DNA from: a virus
Virus record (IMG/VR): IMGVR_UViG_3300022912_000020
Location: 1-40,607 of that record
Strand: one strand, 5' to 3'
Length of the DNA: 40,607 nucleotides
In this document: positions 9,970-20,228 of the stretch, piece after piece
Numbering within the stretch: the stretch's first letter is position 1
How the letters are laid out: the number at the start of each line of letters is the position of its first letter
Notes under the pieces: generated by a model
Database searches by the model: none
The model's input: the letters and a program-made list of their open reading frames with translations, nothing else
What the model was told of the DNA's origin: nothing
Made by a program: the position numbers and the translations under genes

Positions 9970-12900
9970 ATGGGTAAAAAAGATGTTGAATATTTAATTG
10001 ACAAGTACTATGCTAGCCATTTTGATCCGCTATCAAAACTAAAGGGTAAAGATGGTGGATATGTAGAGGTGGATTTATCTTCTGATAAAGATGTGCTTGA
10101 TAGTGAGATTAATATATTTAATGATACTTTCGTGGATGGAAAGGTATACCAAGACAAAACTCTTCAGCCAGTTATGTTGGGGGCATTTAATTATTTGTCA
10201 GTAAACAATCCGTTTTATAAAAAAACATTTGATTTAATGTGGTTATATAGGTTTTTTGAAAGTGATAAAATGGTTAAGATTTTAGATAAGTTGAATTTGC
10301 AAGCCTCTAATTTTGATATATCTAACTATATTAATGATAGTTACTTAAACAATTTGAGACAATCAATTTATAATAATAATGCAACACATGAGTTGTTTAG
10401 TAGTGATGAAAGTTGGGGAGCGTTGTTTCAGCTACTAAAAAGAATATATTATGAAGATTTAGTAAGTATAACTAATGTAGTTAATAAAAATTACAATTTA
10501 AAAGATTTGTTTCTTTTGGATAAAAACTTATTTAATATCTTAACATCTGTTGACACTAATGAGTTAAAGCAGTATCAGGAGATATATGATTTATATAATG
10601 ATACTGGAAAGTTTGATTTAAGTATTTTTGGTAGTTTGGCTGGAGATCCTATAAAAAATAACTTTGAGCGTGCGTTCGAGAAATCTATTGATATTTTATA
10701 TGGCAAGAGATTGTATAATAAGCCTATTAAACATACTAGTGAGTTAGATATATTTGATTATGAAGATAGGTTATATAAATTAGATGATGATGTTATTGAT
10801 ATATCTAGGTTTCTAACTAATAGAAATGTTATTTTTGATGAGGGGGTGAGGTTTGATAATAATGATTTAAAAATGAGAGAATATCTTAATCAAATTGTAT
10901 TTTTATTGGTAACTGAAGTTTTCTTTTCAGATAATGAAGAGTCTTTGGGTTCTGATGTTGATTCTGTTGAAAATTCTTTGCAAAAATTGCTTGGTAGTTT
11001 TGTTAATGTTGCTGGAAATGATGTGCGAGAATTCGTATTATTACTTATGGGGTTTAAAGATTCGAAAACAAAAAGTGATTTACTTAATTTTTCTAATAAA
11101 ATTACATCTTATTTAGGAAATAAAAAGTTTGTTGGTGAGTTTAATAAATTGCAATCATATGTTGTTAAGTTAGTTAATAAATTTTTGACAGCAAAGAGTG
11201 GTTTTTATTCTGACGAGACTTCAAGTAGCAATAATTTTGCGCTTAAGGATCTTTTTGATGTTAATGATCTTATTGACGCTAAGACATTAGATGGCTTTAT
11301 TAAGTTTGGGGATAACACTGAGCAAACATCAAACTACATATATTCAACATTACAAAACAACACTCCTCCGGCTCAATGGAACGATAATGGCCCTATGCTT
11401 TTAGAGAAGTTTGCTGATAAAGATTTAAACTTTTCTGTTATGTCTATGATGTCATATTATAATAATAATGTTTTTTTGAAAAAAATGTTTTTATATTCAA
11501 CTTATAAATATTTGAAAAACAAGGACGATTTTGAAAAAATATCAGGCTTTAGTGATTTAGGTGAATATGTTGAAAGTGAAAAAAGTTTTGTAAGTTTGTT
11601 TGATGTTGATATGAAGTTTAATACAAATGATGGAAAGTTTGAATATACTAATTATGGTGAAGGTTCATATGCACATACAAAGTTTTTTGGTTATTATTTA
11701 CATCATGTGTCTAAACCAGACTATACACATCAACTTAACAGGGTGCATTGGGTAAAAGATGGCTTAAGTTTTTGTAACGAAATTTCTGACTGTGGTGTTT
11801 TTGAGAACATATTAAATTATTGTTATAACATGTTTAATGACATAAAATCCTCTAGTTCTTACTCTACTAAATATAGAAATATTAGTTTCTTTAATTTAGC
11901 TTTTATGTGCTATGATTTGTTTTCAAATATATATAAATTATATTGGCCATATTATGTCAGACAAGCTTCTGGAAATAGGCTTTTATATGAGATAAGAGAT
12001 TCCGCCATGGATTATAATAAGCCATCACAACTTCCTAATGTTGATAATATCACCAAAGTACTTCCAGATGACCCGGACGGTGAATATATTTTAGAGCCTC
12101 AAGAGCCATTCATTTCTTATATTAATAATAGCCCTTATGATGATGTTATGATTAACAAAATTAAAGGTAGCATTAATAACAATAATTATGGTTTGTATGA
12201 TAACAATTTAATGAAGTTTTTTCCAGCAGATTTTATTGGCAATAAGTTTGCTGATGATCATTATTTTATTGTTGATAATTTGGCTAAATATTTGTCTGTT
12301 GTAAAAAATGAGTTTATTATATATCTTGATAGTTTGTTAGGGCTTGATACTAAAATTTTGGAGTTGGTTGAAGGTATTAATGAAAATTTTGAGTTAGCTT
12401 CTAATTATTTAGATAAGAGCGAGATAAACATAGATAAAAATTTATATAATGAGCTTGTGTTTCCATATAGTAGTGCTCCTATCCAATATGATAGTACACA
12501 ATTTTTTAGGCTTAACAATGTTGCAGTTACTGACAAAAAAGAATATAAGTTAATTAAGAGTAAGGTAGGGGATTTTAATAATGGTAAAATATTGGCAGTT
12601 GGTATACCAAATGGCCTTGTTGAATCATTAAATAATAACTTGTCTTCTAAGATAAAGATTAATGTGTTTAAAAAGAACTTTAATAAAAGTGGTGATGAAA
12701 GTGTTGATAATGTTGGATCATATTTGTTTGATTTGAAATATAGGTATATTAATGAATATGAGGATGTGGTTGGCTTTGATGATGGTGGTAGTCATAGTGT
12801 TAGTGAGCTTGATGATAATTTAGAGGAGGTTAACGAGCAACTATCCTGTGCGCTTAAAAAATATGTAGAAGTTATGTATTCGGCTAATTTTGACGAGGAT

Positions 12901-13317
12901 ATATTTTCTAAGACTGATAATATTGCTAAGATAGATAATATTAGTGATTTAAATAGGTTTTTTAATAATGAGGTTGTTGATGAAATATTTGATAGTTTAG
13001 ATTTTGAATTAGACGAAAACCAAAATTATATAGGTAAGAATGACATTGATAATATAAATAGGAATATGCTTAAGAAGGTTCTTTATTGTATATCAGGTAT
13101 GCCTAAGAATGTTTTTAGCAAGCTGTTGTCTGAAAAATATTTTAGGAAGGTATATTTCATTCATGTGCCTGATAATGTTAACTTGCAAGAGTCTGTTAAT
13201 TTAGACCAGTTTTTTGTTGAAATTGAAAAAGAAAAGCATGGTAAGGATGTTGGCAAGTTTAAAGATATAAAGAGTGGGATCGATCTTAAGACAAAGTTTG
13301 TTGATATTGATTTGTAA
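9970..13317 (+). CDS. Giant uncharacterised tail-block protein (1115 aa)
   Basis: ATG 9970 is preceded at a proper distance by AAGGA (9958-9962). The 1115-residue product has no motif I can name. Much of it looks alpha-helical, with repeated Leu/Ile/Phe heptad-like stretches mixed with Asn/Asp-rich loops, unlike the beta-rich neighbour upstream. A compact more aromatic segment (around residues 455-520, including PPAQWNDNGPMLLEKF) is the least biased part. The C-terminus is charged. Position between two FnIII-type genes and the absence of enzyme motifs suggest a baseplate or tail-hub structural role. That is inference; I found no alternative with better support. Confidence 0.55.
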   Translation: MGKKDVEYLIDKYYASHFDPLSKLKGKDGGYVEVDLSSDKDVLDSEINIFNDTFVDGKVYQDKTLQPVMLGAFNYLSVNNPFYKKTFDLMWLYRFFESDKMVKILDKLNLQASNFDISNYINDSYLNNLRQSIYNNNATHELFSSDESWGALFQLLKRIYYEDLVSITNVVNKNYNLKDLFLLDKNLFNILTSVDTNELKQYQEIYDLYNDTGKFDLSIFGSLAGDPIKNNFERAFEKSIDILYGKRLYNKPIKHTSELDIFDYEDRLYKLDDDVIDISRFLTNRNVIFDEGVRFDNNDLKMREYLNQIVFLLVTEVFFSDNEESLGSDVDSVENSLQKLLGSFVNVAGNDVREFVLLLMGFKDSKTKSDLLNFSNKITSYLGNKKFVGEFNKLQSYVVKLVNKFLTAKSGFYSDETSSSNNFALKDLFDVNDLIDAKTLDGFIKFGDNTEQTSNYIYSTLQNNTPPAQWNDNGPMLLEKFADKDLNFSVMSMMSYYNNNVFLKKMFLYSTYKYLKNKDDFEKISGFSDLGEYVESEKSFVSLFDVDMKFNTNDGKFEYTNYGEGSYAHTKFFGYYLHHVSKPDYTHQLNRVHWVKDGLSFCNEISDCGVFENILNYCYNMFNDIKSSSSYSTKYRNISFFNLAFMCYDLFSNIYKLYWPYYVRQASGNRLLYEIRDSAMDYNKPSQLPNVDNITKVLPDDPDGEYILEPQEPFISYINNSPYDDVMINKIKGSINNNNYGLYDNNLMKFFPADFIGNKFADDHYFIVDNLAKYLSVVKNEFIIYLDSLLGLDTKILELVEGINENFELASNYLDKSEINIDKNLYNELVFPYSSAPIQYDSTQFFRLNNVAVTDKKEYKLIKSKVGDFNNGKILAVGIPNGLVESLNNNLSSKIKINVFKKNFNKSGDESVDNVGSYLFDLKYRYINEYEDVVGFDDGGSHSVSELDDNLEEVNEQLSCALKKYVEVMYSANFDEDIFSKTDNIAKIDNISDLNRFFNNEVVDEIFDSLDFELDENQNYIGKNDIDNINRNMLKKVLYCISGMPKNVFSKLLSEKYFRKVYFIHVPDNVNLQESVNLDQFFVEIEKEKHGKDVGKFKDIKSGIDLKTKFVDIDL

Positions 13318-13337
13318 TTATGATATGGGATTTTTAA

Positions 13338-15218
13338 ATGAGTGATATAAAGAAAGTTGTTGATGATTTGGTGAATGATTTATTAAATCAGGAAGAAGAA
13401 TATTCTGATGTGTCAGTATCATTAGTTAGTAATCCAATTACTTCGATAGGTGTTGTTCCTGTTTTTGTTAATGAGTATAATTTTATATATAATTTTTATG
13501 ATAAATTTGAGCGTGACAATGATGATTCTAGAGTTTTTAAGAAAGTTTGGAATGATGAATTAAAGAAGTTTGTTTTGAGCGAGGATCAATTTGAAATTTC
13601 TAGATACAACAATATAAAGTTTGTTTCTAAGCCTAGTGTTTATTTTGACAAATTTAAGAATGTCACTACAGTATTAGAAAAGAATAATTTTGACATTAGT
13701 TCTACACCAATAGGTGATATTAATAATATATCTGTTGGTGATTATTATATTAAGTCTAGGTTTCAAAATAATACTGACTTTAAATTTGTTTATGAATATG
13801 ATGATAATGTTAAATCAGGTGATATATTTTCTTATCTGGATGATATGGTTGGTTTAAGTGATTTAAATCTCGACATTTCTTTTAAGTATGATTTTAATAG
13901 CGATATAAACAATTTATTCTTTTCTGGGTATGGTGGTAATATTGTTATAAGTGATTTTATTAGATATATATGTTTTAAAAATGAATTATTGTGTGATAGT
14001 GGTAATAATGCAAGATTTTATGAGTTTTTTACTACATTTTTAAAGAAGTTTAATGATGTTACATATGCAATTGCGTCTAAAAATATAAACACATCAGGAC
14101 TTTCAGGTGAACTGGCCGACAAGGTAAAATATGATAAGTATCGATTTGATATGTCATCTTTACCAGCCTCAATAGAAACTGTCGGTAATGTTGATTTTGT
14201 AAACTCTAATGTGTCTGTTGATAGTTATGGTGAGGTTATAGTTTATTATGTTGGAAATATGATTAGGCGTAAGTTTAAAGATCAAGATGTTAATGATAAT
14301 AACAAGGGTGAGTTAATAGATGTTATTTTTGGTGATGTTGATAATAATGTTATTAGTCATAAGCAAACTTATGATGACATTTATATAAAATATGGTTTTA
14401 ATTATGAATATTCTGTAAGTCCGTTATTAGAGATGCATCAAGAAACAATATCAGATAATGATGGTACGTTAAAAATTATTAAAAATTACATAGAAGGCCC
14501 AATTAGCAATAGAATTAATATTGTTACAGAAGAGAAACAAGCCCCTATGTCTCCAAAAGATGTTAGTGTTATTTTTAAAAATGAAAATGATTTGACCTTA
14601 CTTTGGTCCTTGCCTTATAATCCACAAAAGGATATTAAGAAGTTTAATATATATAAAAGGTCTAACGTTAATGAACCATTTTCATTGTTGAGGCAATATG
14701 ATTTTAGGGATTGGAAGGGTGTTTATGGGGTTGTTGATGAAGGTTTTGAAAAGTATGGCACTAAAGATGGGGTTAGAGTACCAAATAATTTTGAGCAAAT
14801 GAAAGATGCTAAATTTGACTTTAGTGTTCAGTATGGCATTGGGGATATATATGCAATTACTTGTGTAGATGCTCATGAGATAGAGTCAAATTATTCAGAA
14901 CAATTACAAGTTATTTCTGACACAAATATTTATGGAATTAAGAATAACATTAAACAAGTTTGCAAGGCTGGTGCTCCATTGGCATATCCTAACTGGTTTA
15001 TGCCAATATTTGACAAGGTTAATAATTTTATTGATGTTTCTGGTGTTAAGGGGGCAAACATTTATTTAACTCCAGATGTCAAAAATGTAGATGGTACTAA
15101 TGAGGGACTTAGGGTACATAACTTTGATAATAATGAATATATATTAAATATTGTTAATACAGATATAATGGAAGAGAAAAATTTGAAGATAAGGGTAAAA
15201 AAAACGGAAAATAACTAA
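13338..15218 (+). CDS. Virion protein with C-terminal fibronectin-III-like domain (626 aa)
   Basis: ATG 13338 follows the previous stop by 20 bases, with GGGA as a modest SD. The N-terminal 400 residues are unrecognised and Asp/Asn-rich. At about residues 400-525 a fibronectin-III-like domain is readable: APMSPKDVSVIFKNENDLTLLW forms the opening strands, followed by KFNIYKRS, and then IYAITCVDAHEIESNYSE as the closing strands. This succession (Pro-rich entry, Trp in strand B, Tyr-Lys-Arg in strand C, ITCVDA near the end) is typical of FnIII modules of phage tails. The neighbours on both sides are structural. The likely role is a baseplate or tail surface component; the domain is moderately sure and the place in the virion is inferred. 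Confidence 0.6.
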   Translation: MSDIKKVVDDLVNDLLNQEEEYSDVSVSLVSNPITSIGVVPVFVNEYNFIYNFYDKFERDNDDSRVFKKVWNDELKKFVLSEDQFEISRYNNIKFVSKPSVYFDKFKNVTTVLEKNNFDISSTPIGDINNISVGDYYIKSRFQNNTDFKFVYEYDDNVKSGDIFSYLDDMVGLSDLNLDISFKYDFNSDINNLFFSGYGGNIVISDFIRYICFKNELLCDSGNNARFYEFFTTFLKKFNDVTYAIASKNINTSGLSGELADKVKYDKYRFDMSSLPASIETVGNVDFVNSNVSVDSYGEVIVYYVGNMIRRKFKDQDVNDNNKGELIDVIFGDVDNNVISHKQTYDDIYIKYGFNYEYSVSPLLEMHQETISDNDGTLKIIKNYIEGPISNRINIVTEEKQAPMSPKDVSVIFKNENDLTLLWSLPYNPQKDIKKFNIYKRSNVNEPFSLLRQYDFRDWKGVYGVVDEGFEKYGTKDGVRVPNNFEQMKDAKFDFSVQYGIGDIYAITCVDAHEIESNYSEQLQVISDTNIYGIKNNIKQVCKAGAPLAYPNWFMPIFDKVNNFIDVSGVKGANIYLTPDVKNVDGTNEGLRVHNFDNNEYILNIVNTDIMEEKNLKIRVKKTENN

Positions 15219-15271
15219 GATTTATAATAATTATAATAATGGAACACTTTGTTTGCTTGGAGGATTAAGAT

Positions 15272-15994
15272 ATGGGTCATTTAGATTCAACAACGGTTAA
15301 TATTTATGTTGATGCAGTTTTAACGGATTTGGGTAGAAAATACTTAGCTAGGAACGATGGTTCGTTTGAGATAACTAAATTTGCATTGTCTGATGATGAG
15401 ATTGATTATACTTTAATAAAAAAGCATGGTCTTATTGCCGGGAAAGCTAAGATTGAAAATAATACACCAATTTTAGAGGCAATCACTAATGAAACTGTAG
15501 CACAAAAATATAAATTGGTTTCACTGACTAATGCTAGATTAACAAAAGTTCCCAATTTAACATTGGCATCTACTATTGATGGTGCTGGGTCACACACATC
15601 AGATCAAGTTAATTTGAGCCTTGGAACTTCAGGGCAAGAAAGGGCTTCGTTGACTTTACAGCAACAGTTAACTAACCTAGCCTTCGATTCTGAAATGCAG
15701 GATTATAGTTTTGAGGTAGAGGCAGATAATGAGCTTATCGAGGTTATGAATGACACGCCAGTTACTATTAATGCTGTAAATAAAAAGGCTAAATATTTCT
15801 TACCTAGAACTTCTGGAGATTCAGCGAATGGCTCATCTATAAGGCTAGATGTTAAAGCTAAGTCTATTAGCAATTTAACCTTTCAAAAGAGGGGCACGAC
15901 ACAGAATAAGAATGTTATTGTTACATATGTTAAGGTTCGTGGGGTTAATACTGGCGCTGAAAAGAGTATTAGAGTAGAGATAAGTAAAACTTAA
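15272..15994 (+). CDS. Probable virion protein (240 aa), conserved-looking tail/neck component
   Basis: ATG 15272 lies behind a strong GGAGG SD (about 15260). The opening, VDAVLTDLGRKYLARNDGSFEITKFALSDDEIDYTL, resembles N-termini I recall from uncharacterised structural proteins of large aquatic phages, in which an LTxxGRxxLxxNDGSF motif is conserved. The rest alternates beta-prone segments, with an Ig-like C-terminal part (NVIVTYVKVRGVNTGAEKSIRVEI). No enzymatic motif is visible. It pairs with the next gene, which also has a strong SD, suggesting both are made in quantity. The exact virion location is unknown to me; tail, baseplate or adsorption apparatus are all possible. Confidence 0.6.
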   Translation: MGHLDSTTVNIYVDAVLTDLGRKYLARNDGSFEITKFALSDDEIDYTLIKKHGLIAGKAKIENNTPILEAITNETVAQKYKLVSLTNARLTKVPNLTLASTIDGAGSHTSDQVNLSLGTSGQERASLTLQQQLTNLAFDSEMQDYSFEVEADNELIEVMNDTPVTINAVNKKAKYFLPRTSGDSANGSSIRLDVKAKSISNLTFQKRGTTQNKNVIVTYVKVRGVNTGAEKSIRVEISKT

Positions 15995-16030
15995 TAATAT
16001 TGTTTATTTTTTTCTGGAGGTGTATATAAT

Positions 16031-17275
16031 ATGGCAACGTTTAAAACTTTTAACCCTGAAGATATTAAGACTAGCAGGTCTTCATTAAATCAGTTGATCG
16101 ATATCGCTGGTGAGGATGTTTCTGGCTCTGCGGTAAATACCAGAAGGAAATATGTACATTGGGCATCATCTAGTTATGATGCTAAATCTGCTGATTCATG
16201 GAATAACTTATATTCAGTCACTAGTTCATTGTGGCAAACATGTTATGACAATGATTATACATTAGCTACATCAAACCCGATTCTTGATGTTTCTGTTGGG
16301 TTACATGTTGATTCAACAATTGTAACAGATCTTAACCCAACTTTAGATGATGATGGGCTTTATATATTTAAATCTACTACAGCACAAATGAGAGAAAAAC
16401 TGTATATGTATCAGCAATATGCACAAGTTCTTTTAGGGGATAAAGATGCACAATTTGTGTCACCATTAAATTCAGACACGGAAACTGATATTATCAATGA
16501 GGCTTTATTTATTAATGTTAAAAGGTTGTTTTCCCGTGATGGCATGAAGAGGGAAACAGTTTATTTTAGAACAGCGTATAGTGCATCTCATGATTCAGTA
16601 GATACACCAGAGTATAATAATATGTTTAGAACGGGTTCTTTGTTTAGAACATACTCAGACGTGGATTCTAATGACAATAAGTTGGTTACATATGGCGGAA
16701 ATGTTGCAAACATTTATCAGTCAAATGATACTGATAATTCAGTTGGTCTTGTATTTATTGATCAGGGCATATTAATGTTTGATCTTAAAAAGACGTTCCA
16801 AGCTGATCAGCCGATTACTGGGACGTTAGCTATGCAGAATGCATCCAGCAATACGTCAGAATTTACTGGTTCGTTCGTTAACGGTACGATGTCTGAAGAG
16901 ACTTTGATTGGTCAGAATTATTTCCTAGCATCTGGTACGATTGACAATATATTGGATCATGTTTTATCGTCAAGGGTTGCTAACTCTACTGATGCACAGC
17001 TAAGCTTTCAGAATAAAACTAACTTAAACAGTACGTTGTTTTTCTGTAAGATTGACGCATCAGAGTTTAACTATTCCTCAAACCCAACTTTTATTGATAG
17101 TGAACAAAACATTGTCGTTATTGAAGATGATGATAATGATAAAAGTTTTGTGTATACTACTGGTATTGGTCTTTATAATGCCAATAATGAACTTATGGCT
17201 GTAGCTAAATTGAGTCGTCCTGTGTTGCTTAATGATGAGAGAGCGTTAACTATTAGAGTTAGAACAGATTGGTAA
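16031..17275 (+). CDS. Probable virion protein (414 aa), abundant structural component
   Basis: ATG 16031 is preceded by GGAGGTG (about 16017), one of the best SD sequences in the window, which fits high expression. The N-terminus (MATFKTFNPEDIKTSRSSLNQLIDI) and the internal stretch INVKRLFSRDGMKRETVYFRTAY resemble a family I recall only as uncharacterised structural proteins in large aquatic phages. The protein is beta-rich with a high Ser/Thr/Asn content and no enzyme motif. It sits directly before a LamG-containing gene, so the pair probably belongs to one virion substructure. It does not show the hallmarks of a T4-type tail sheath or tail tube that I would recognise, so I leave the role open. 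Confidence 0.6.
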   Translation: MATFKTFNPEDIKTSRSSLNQLIDIAGEDVSGSAVNTRRKYVHWASSSYDAKSADSWNNLYSVTSSLWQTCYDNDYTLATSNPILDVSVGLHVDSTIVTDLNPTLDDDGLYIFKSTTAQMREKLYMYQQYAQVLLGDKDAQFVSPLNSDTETDIINEALFINVKRLFSRDGMKRETVYFRTAYSASHDSVDTPEYNNMFRTGSLFRTYSDVDSNDNKLVTYGGNVANIYQSNDTDNSVGLVFIDQGILMFDLKKTFQADQPITGTLAMQNASSNTSEFTGSFVNGTMSEETLIGQNYFLASGTIDNILDHVLSSRVANSTDAQLSFQNKTNLNSTLFFCKIDASEFNYSSNPTFIDSEQNIVVIEDDDNDKSFVYTTGIGLYNANNELMAVAKLSRPVLLNDERALTIRVRTDW

Positions 17276-17304
17276 TTAATATTTAATTTTTATGATGAGA
17301 AAAT

Positions 17305-20223
17305 ATGACTCAATTTTTAAAGTTAGACAAAAGTAATTTTAGAAATCTATCAATTAGAACATATCCAGAAATTTCATTTGTGTCATCAACGTTAGGAATT
17401 ACGGGAACTAAGTATTTATATCCGTATACATCTAGTGCTGAATATGTTCAGGTTGTTGATAATGAAGTTTCTAAATATCCTAGTGGTAACTGGTGGGGCA
17501 AAGATTCAGATTCTGCTGGCAAGTTGTCTACTTGGTTTAGTGGCTCTACTGATATTAATCCTTCAAAAATAGGTCAAGCAGAAGCCCTTCAGGGTAATTC
17601 TATACATAATATTGACTTAATGGACTCTGATGAAAAGTATTTTATTGCTAAGCCAAATAAAAGCTTTAATATAACTAGAGAGACACCAGTTTTGAGTTGT
17701 GAAAATGAAAATGTTTTAAATGATGGCGATGTATATACTTGGAAAAATGATAGCAATAATGGTTATAGAGTTTGGGAAATTGATAGTAACATAGCTTTAT
17801 ATTCTAGTGATAAATGGTACGAAAATCTTTCTTTTGGTCTTGATACCGACGTTACTGATTTTTATAATGCGGTTGGTAGCTATCCTTTTGACGATGGTTA
17901 TGTTTCAAATAACTCTAGTTTTGTTGTGGGTGAAGAAAAATCAATTTATAGCAATAAATTGTTACATAAGTTGTGTAATTCTAACAACCAGAAGTTTGAT
18001 ATGGTGTATAATAGTTTAATGCCATATTATATTGTTGAAATGCCTACTGCTGAAAATAGTTTTACAAATTATAGCTGTTTTAACTTCTTCACTTCTAGCG
18101 CAGTCCAAAGTGATACAGCATTTGTGTATAAGTCTCCACAATCAATAGCTAACAATGGTTCTGTTGAGAGTAAAGAGCTTGACTTTGGTGTTTCTAGTTC
18201 ATTTTGTATTGAATTCTGGCTTAAGCCTACAGGCCCTCAGACAGATGCTGGGACAATATTGCATTATAGCGGTAATTATGCCTTATCGTTAATAACAGCC
18301 TCTAGCGACTCATATCAATATGATGGTGATAATAGATATAAACTAATGTTACAGTTAAGCTCATCTACTAACACTGCTCCATCTTTAGCTGTTGTTGATT
18401 TTGATCAATCGGAAAACTTAGTTTTTACTTCATCTAATTATTTAAAAGAGAAGCATTGGCATCATGTTGCGGTTAGGTGGGATAAAAATAAAAATAATGT
18501 TGGATCATTGGCTAGGGGTGATTTTATTATAGATGGTAACATTGATACTAATTTTTATATTTCTAAAGATGTCTTGTCTGACGAAGCTAACAATGATGAA
18601 TTTTGTGGTCTTAGGTCTTGGTTGTTTAGTAGGTATGATAGTAGTAATGTTGAGTTAAACGATCCGTTGCAGTTGGTGTTAGGCAATTATTTCGAAGGTA
18701 ACATAATTGGTAGTTTTGGTGGGTTTAATAATGCGTTTTTTAACACATATGCTTCTAATGACGAAGGCTTGTCTGGTATGACAGATGTGTTGTCTAAAGA
18801 TCCACAAAACATTATATTTAATTATCCGCTTAATGCTGAGTTGCATGAGGTCAGGGTGTGGAAAGACTGGCGTTCTATTGAAAATATAAGGAACATGTCT
18901 AGTTGTGGGCTGAGCAATGATATAGTGTCAAATGCGTCAGCTAGTGGCCTTAAGTTTTATTTGCCATTATTGTTTGTTGAGCAAGTCTCACAGCAAGATA
19001 AATATAAATACACAACTAATTTATATCAAGAGGATATTACGGGGGACGTAACGTTTGATAATGTGGATACTGAAATTCATCCGTATCCAATTAATGTTCC
19101 TTTGGCTATGGGTGTAAATGCTTTTGAGGTTAATGTTCAAAACTTTGCTAGGGACTTTGCAAGAATACAAAAAAACTCTAATAAGTCAGGTATGCCTAGA
19201 TTGTATAATTTAACTGCCTCTGCTACTGAGTTAAGTGATCAGGAGTTGGTACAGCCTGCTAATGACTTATTAGAGTCTCCAAAAATGTTAAAAAGAAATT
19301 TAACTGTTTTACCTTGTGATAATGGAAAGTTTGTTCCTAACTGGAACTTGTGTTCTTTGTTAACAGCTAGTCAGAGTGATGATAGCAATATAACATATCC
19401 GTTTTCTACCAATTATAACGATATGTATATTAAGAATTATCCTATCCCAACATTTGCCAACCCTAAACCCAACTCTCCAGATGTTGATTATTCATCTATT
19501 AATTTGGATAAGTTTTACATTGCCAGATCTAATAAGCTAGTTTATGACAATAAATATTTTAACTTCATCGATGAGTTGGATTCATTTGCTTCTCCAAAAT
19601 ATCCTAACAATACGTCATTATATATTGTTAATGATGGCCTTGGTTCTAGACCACTGTATTATATTGGAGAGGTACTTAGCAGTTCTAGGTCACAAAACTG
19701 TTGTTTGTTTGATATGTCTAATATTTTTTATGGGAATCAAACAAAGAGGGGTTCTATGTTATTAATTGACTCTAACATTACGGGATCGGAGTCTGTTTTT
19801 AATATTACATTGAAAGATGATGGGTATGGTTCCTTATATCGTGCTGATGCTAAGACTGAACATGCAACATTTAACAATGTTGGTAATGTTTTTTATAATG
19901 AAGGTGTTATGTTGGTTAAATCTCCATTGTTGTATAACTTTGGTAAAGACAAGTTTGACATACAATTTAGTGGTACAGTTGACATTAACACAAGAACTGT
20001 TGAGTTTGAAGTGCCAGCAGAGTTTGCGAACTCATCATCAAACAAAAGGTTTGTTGAGTTTGTCTCTGATTCTCCTGAGAAAAGTGAGTATAATACTATA
20101 ATTTCTAACTTTAACTTTTATGATAAGTATTATAATATAGTAGGTAGGTGTAACTTAGCGCAACCTATTGCGAAGGAGCGGGATAAGGATCGATTCTTCT
20201 TTAGATTCAAGATAGATTATTAA
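17305..20223 (+). CDS. LamG/concanavalin-like domain virion protein (972 aa)
   Basis: ATG 17305 has only a weak GATGAG-type SD. A LamG/concanavalin A-like lectin domain is clear at about residues 285-535: FCIEFWLKPTGPQTDAGTIL is the opening strand, HWHHVAVRWDKNKN the central strand with the conserved His-Val-Ala, and ELHEVRVWKDWRSIENIRNM the closing strand. Flanking regions are Ser/Asn/Tyr-rich and unrecognised. In phages such domains commonly bind surface glycans or serve as structural modules of adsorption proteins. It is the last gene of the tail block; the RuvC-like gene follows five bases later. The second LamG gene in the window is the truncated one at the left edge. The domain call is firm; the receptor-binding role is inference. 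Confidence 0.75.
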   Translation: MTQFLKLDKSNFRNLSIRTYPEISFVSSTLGITGTKYLYPYTSSAEYVQVVDNEVSKYPSGNWWGKDSDSAGKLSTWFSGSTDINPSKIGQAEALQGNSIHNIDLMDSDEKYFIAKPNKSFNITRETPVLSCENENVLNDGDVYTWKNDSNNGYRVWEIDSNIALYSSDKWYENLSFGLDTDVTDFYNAVGSYPFDDGYVSNNSSFVVGEEKSIYSNKLLHKLCNSNNQKFDMVYNSLMPYYIVEMPTAENSFTNYSCFNFFTSSAVQSDTAFVYKSPQSIANNGSVESKELDFGVSSSFCIEFWLKPTGPQTDAGTILHYSGNYALSLITASSDSYQYDGDNRYKLMLQLSSSTNTAPSLAVVDFDQSENLVFTSSNYLKEKHWHHVAVRWDKNKNNVGSLARGDFIIDGNIDTNFYISKDVLSDEANNDEFCGLRSWLFSRYDSSNVELNDPLQLVLGNYFEGNIIGSFGGFNNAFFNTYASNDEGLSGMTDVLSKDPQNIIFNYPLNAELHEVRVWKDWRSIENIRNMSSCGLSNDIVSNASASGLKFYLPLLFVEQVSQQDKYKYTTNLYQEDITGDVTFDNVDTEIHPYPINVPLAMGVNAFEVNVQNFARDFARIQKNSNKSGMPRLYNLTASATELSDQELVQPANDLLESPKMLKRNLTVLPCDNGKFVPNWNLCSLLTASQSDDSNITYPFSTNYNDMYIKNYPIPTFANPKPNSPDVDYSSINLDKFYIARSNKLVYDNKYFNFIDELDSFASPKYPNNTSLYIVNDGLGSRPLYYIGEVLSSSRSQNCCLFDMSNIFYGNQTKRGSMLLIDSNITGSESVFNITLKDDGYGSLYRADAKTEHATFNNVGNVFYNEGVMLVKSPLLYNFGKDKFDIQFSGTVDINTRTVEFEVPAEFANSSSNKRFVEFVSDSPEKSEYNTIISNFNFYDKYYNIVGRCNLAQPIAKERDKDRFFFRFKIDY

Positions 20224-20228
20224 AAGTT

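Noticed and set aside
16031-17275. Calling this gene tail sheath or tail tube because of its strong SD and size.
   Set aside because: No sheath or tube motif is visible to me, and the resemblance I recall is to unnamed structural proteins.
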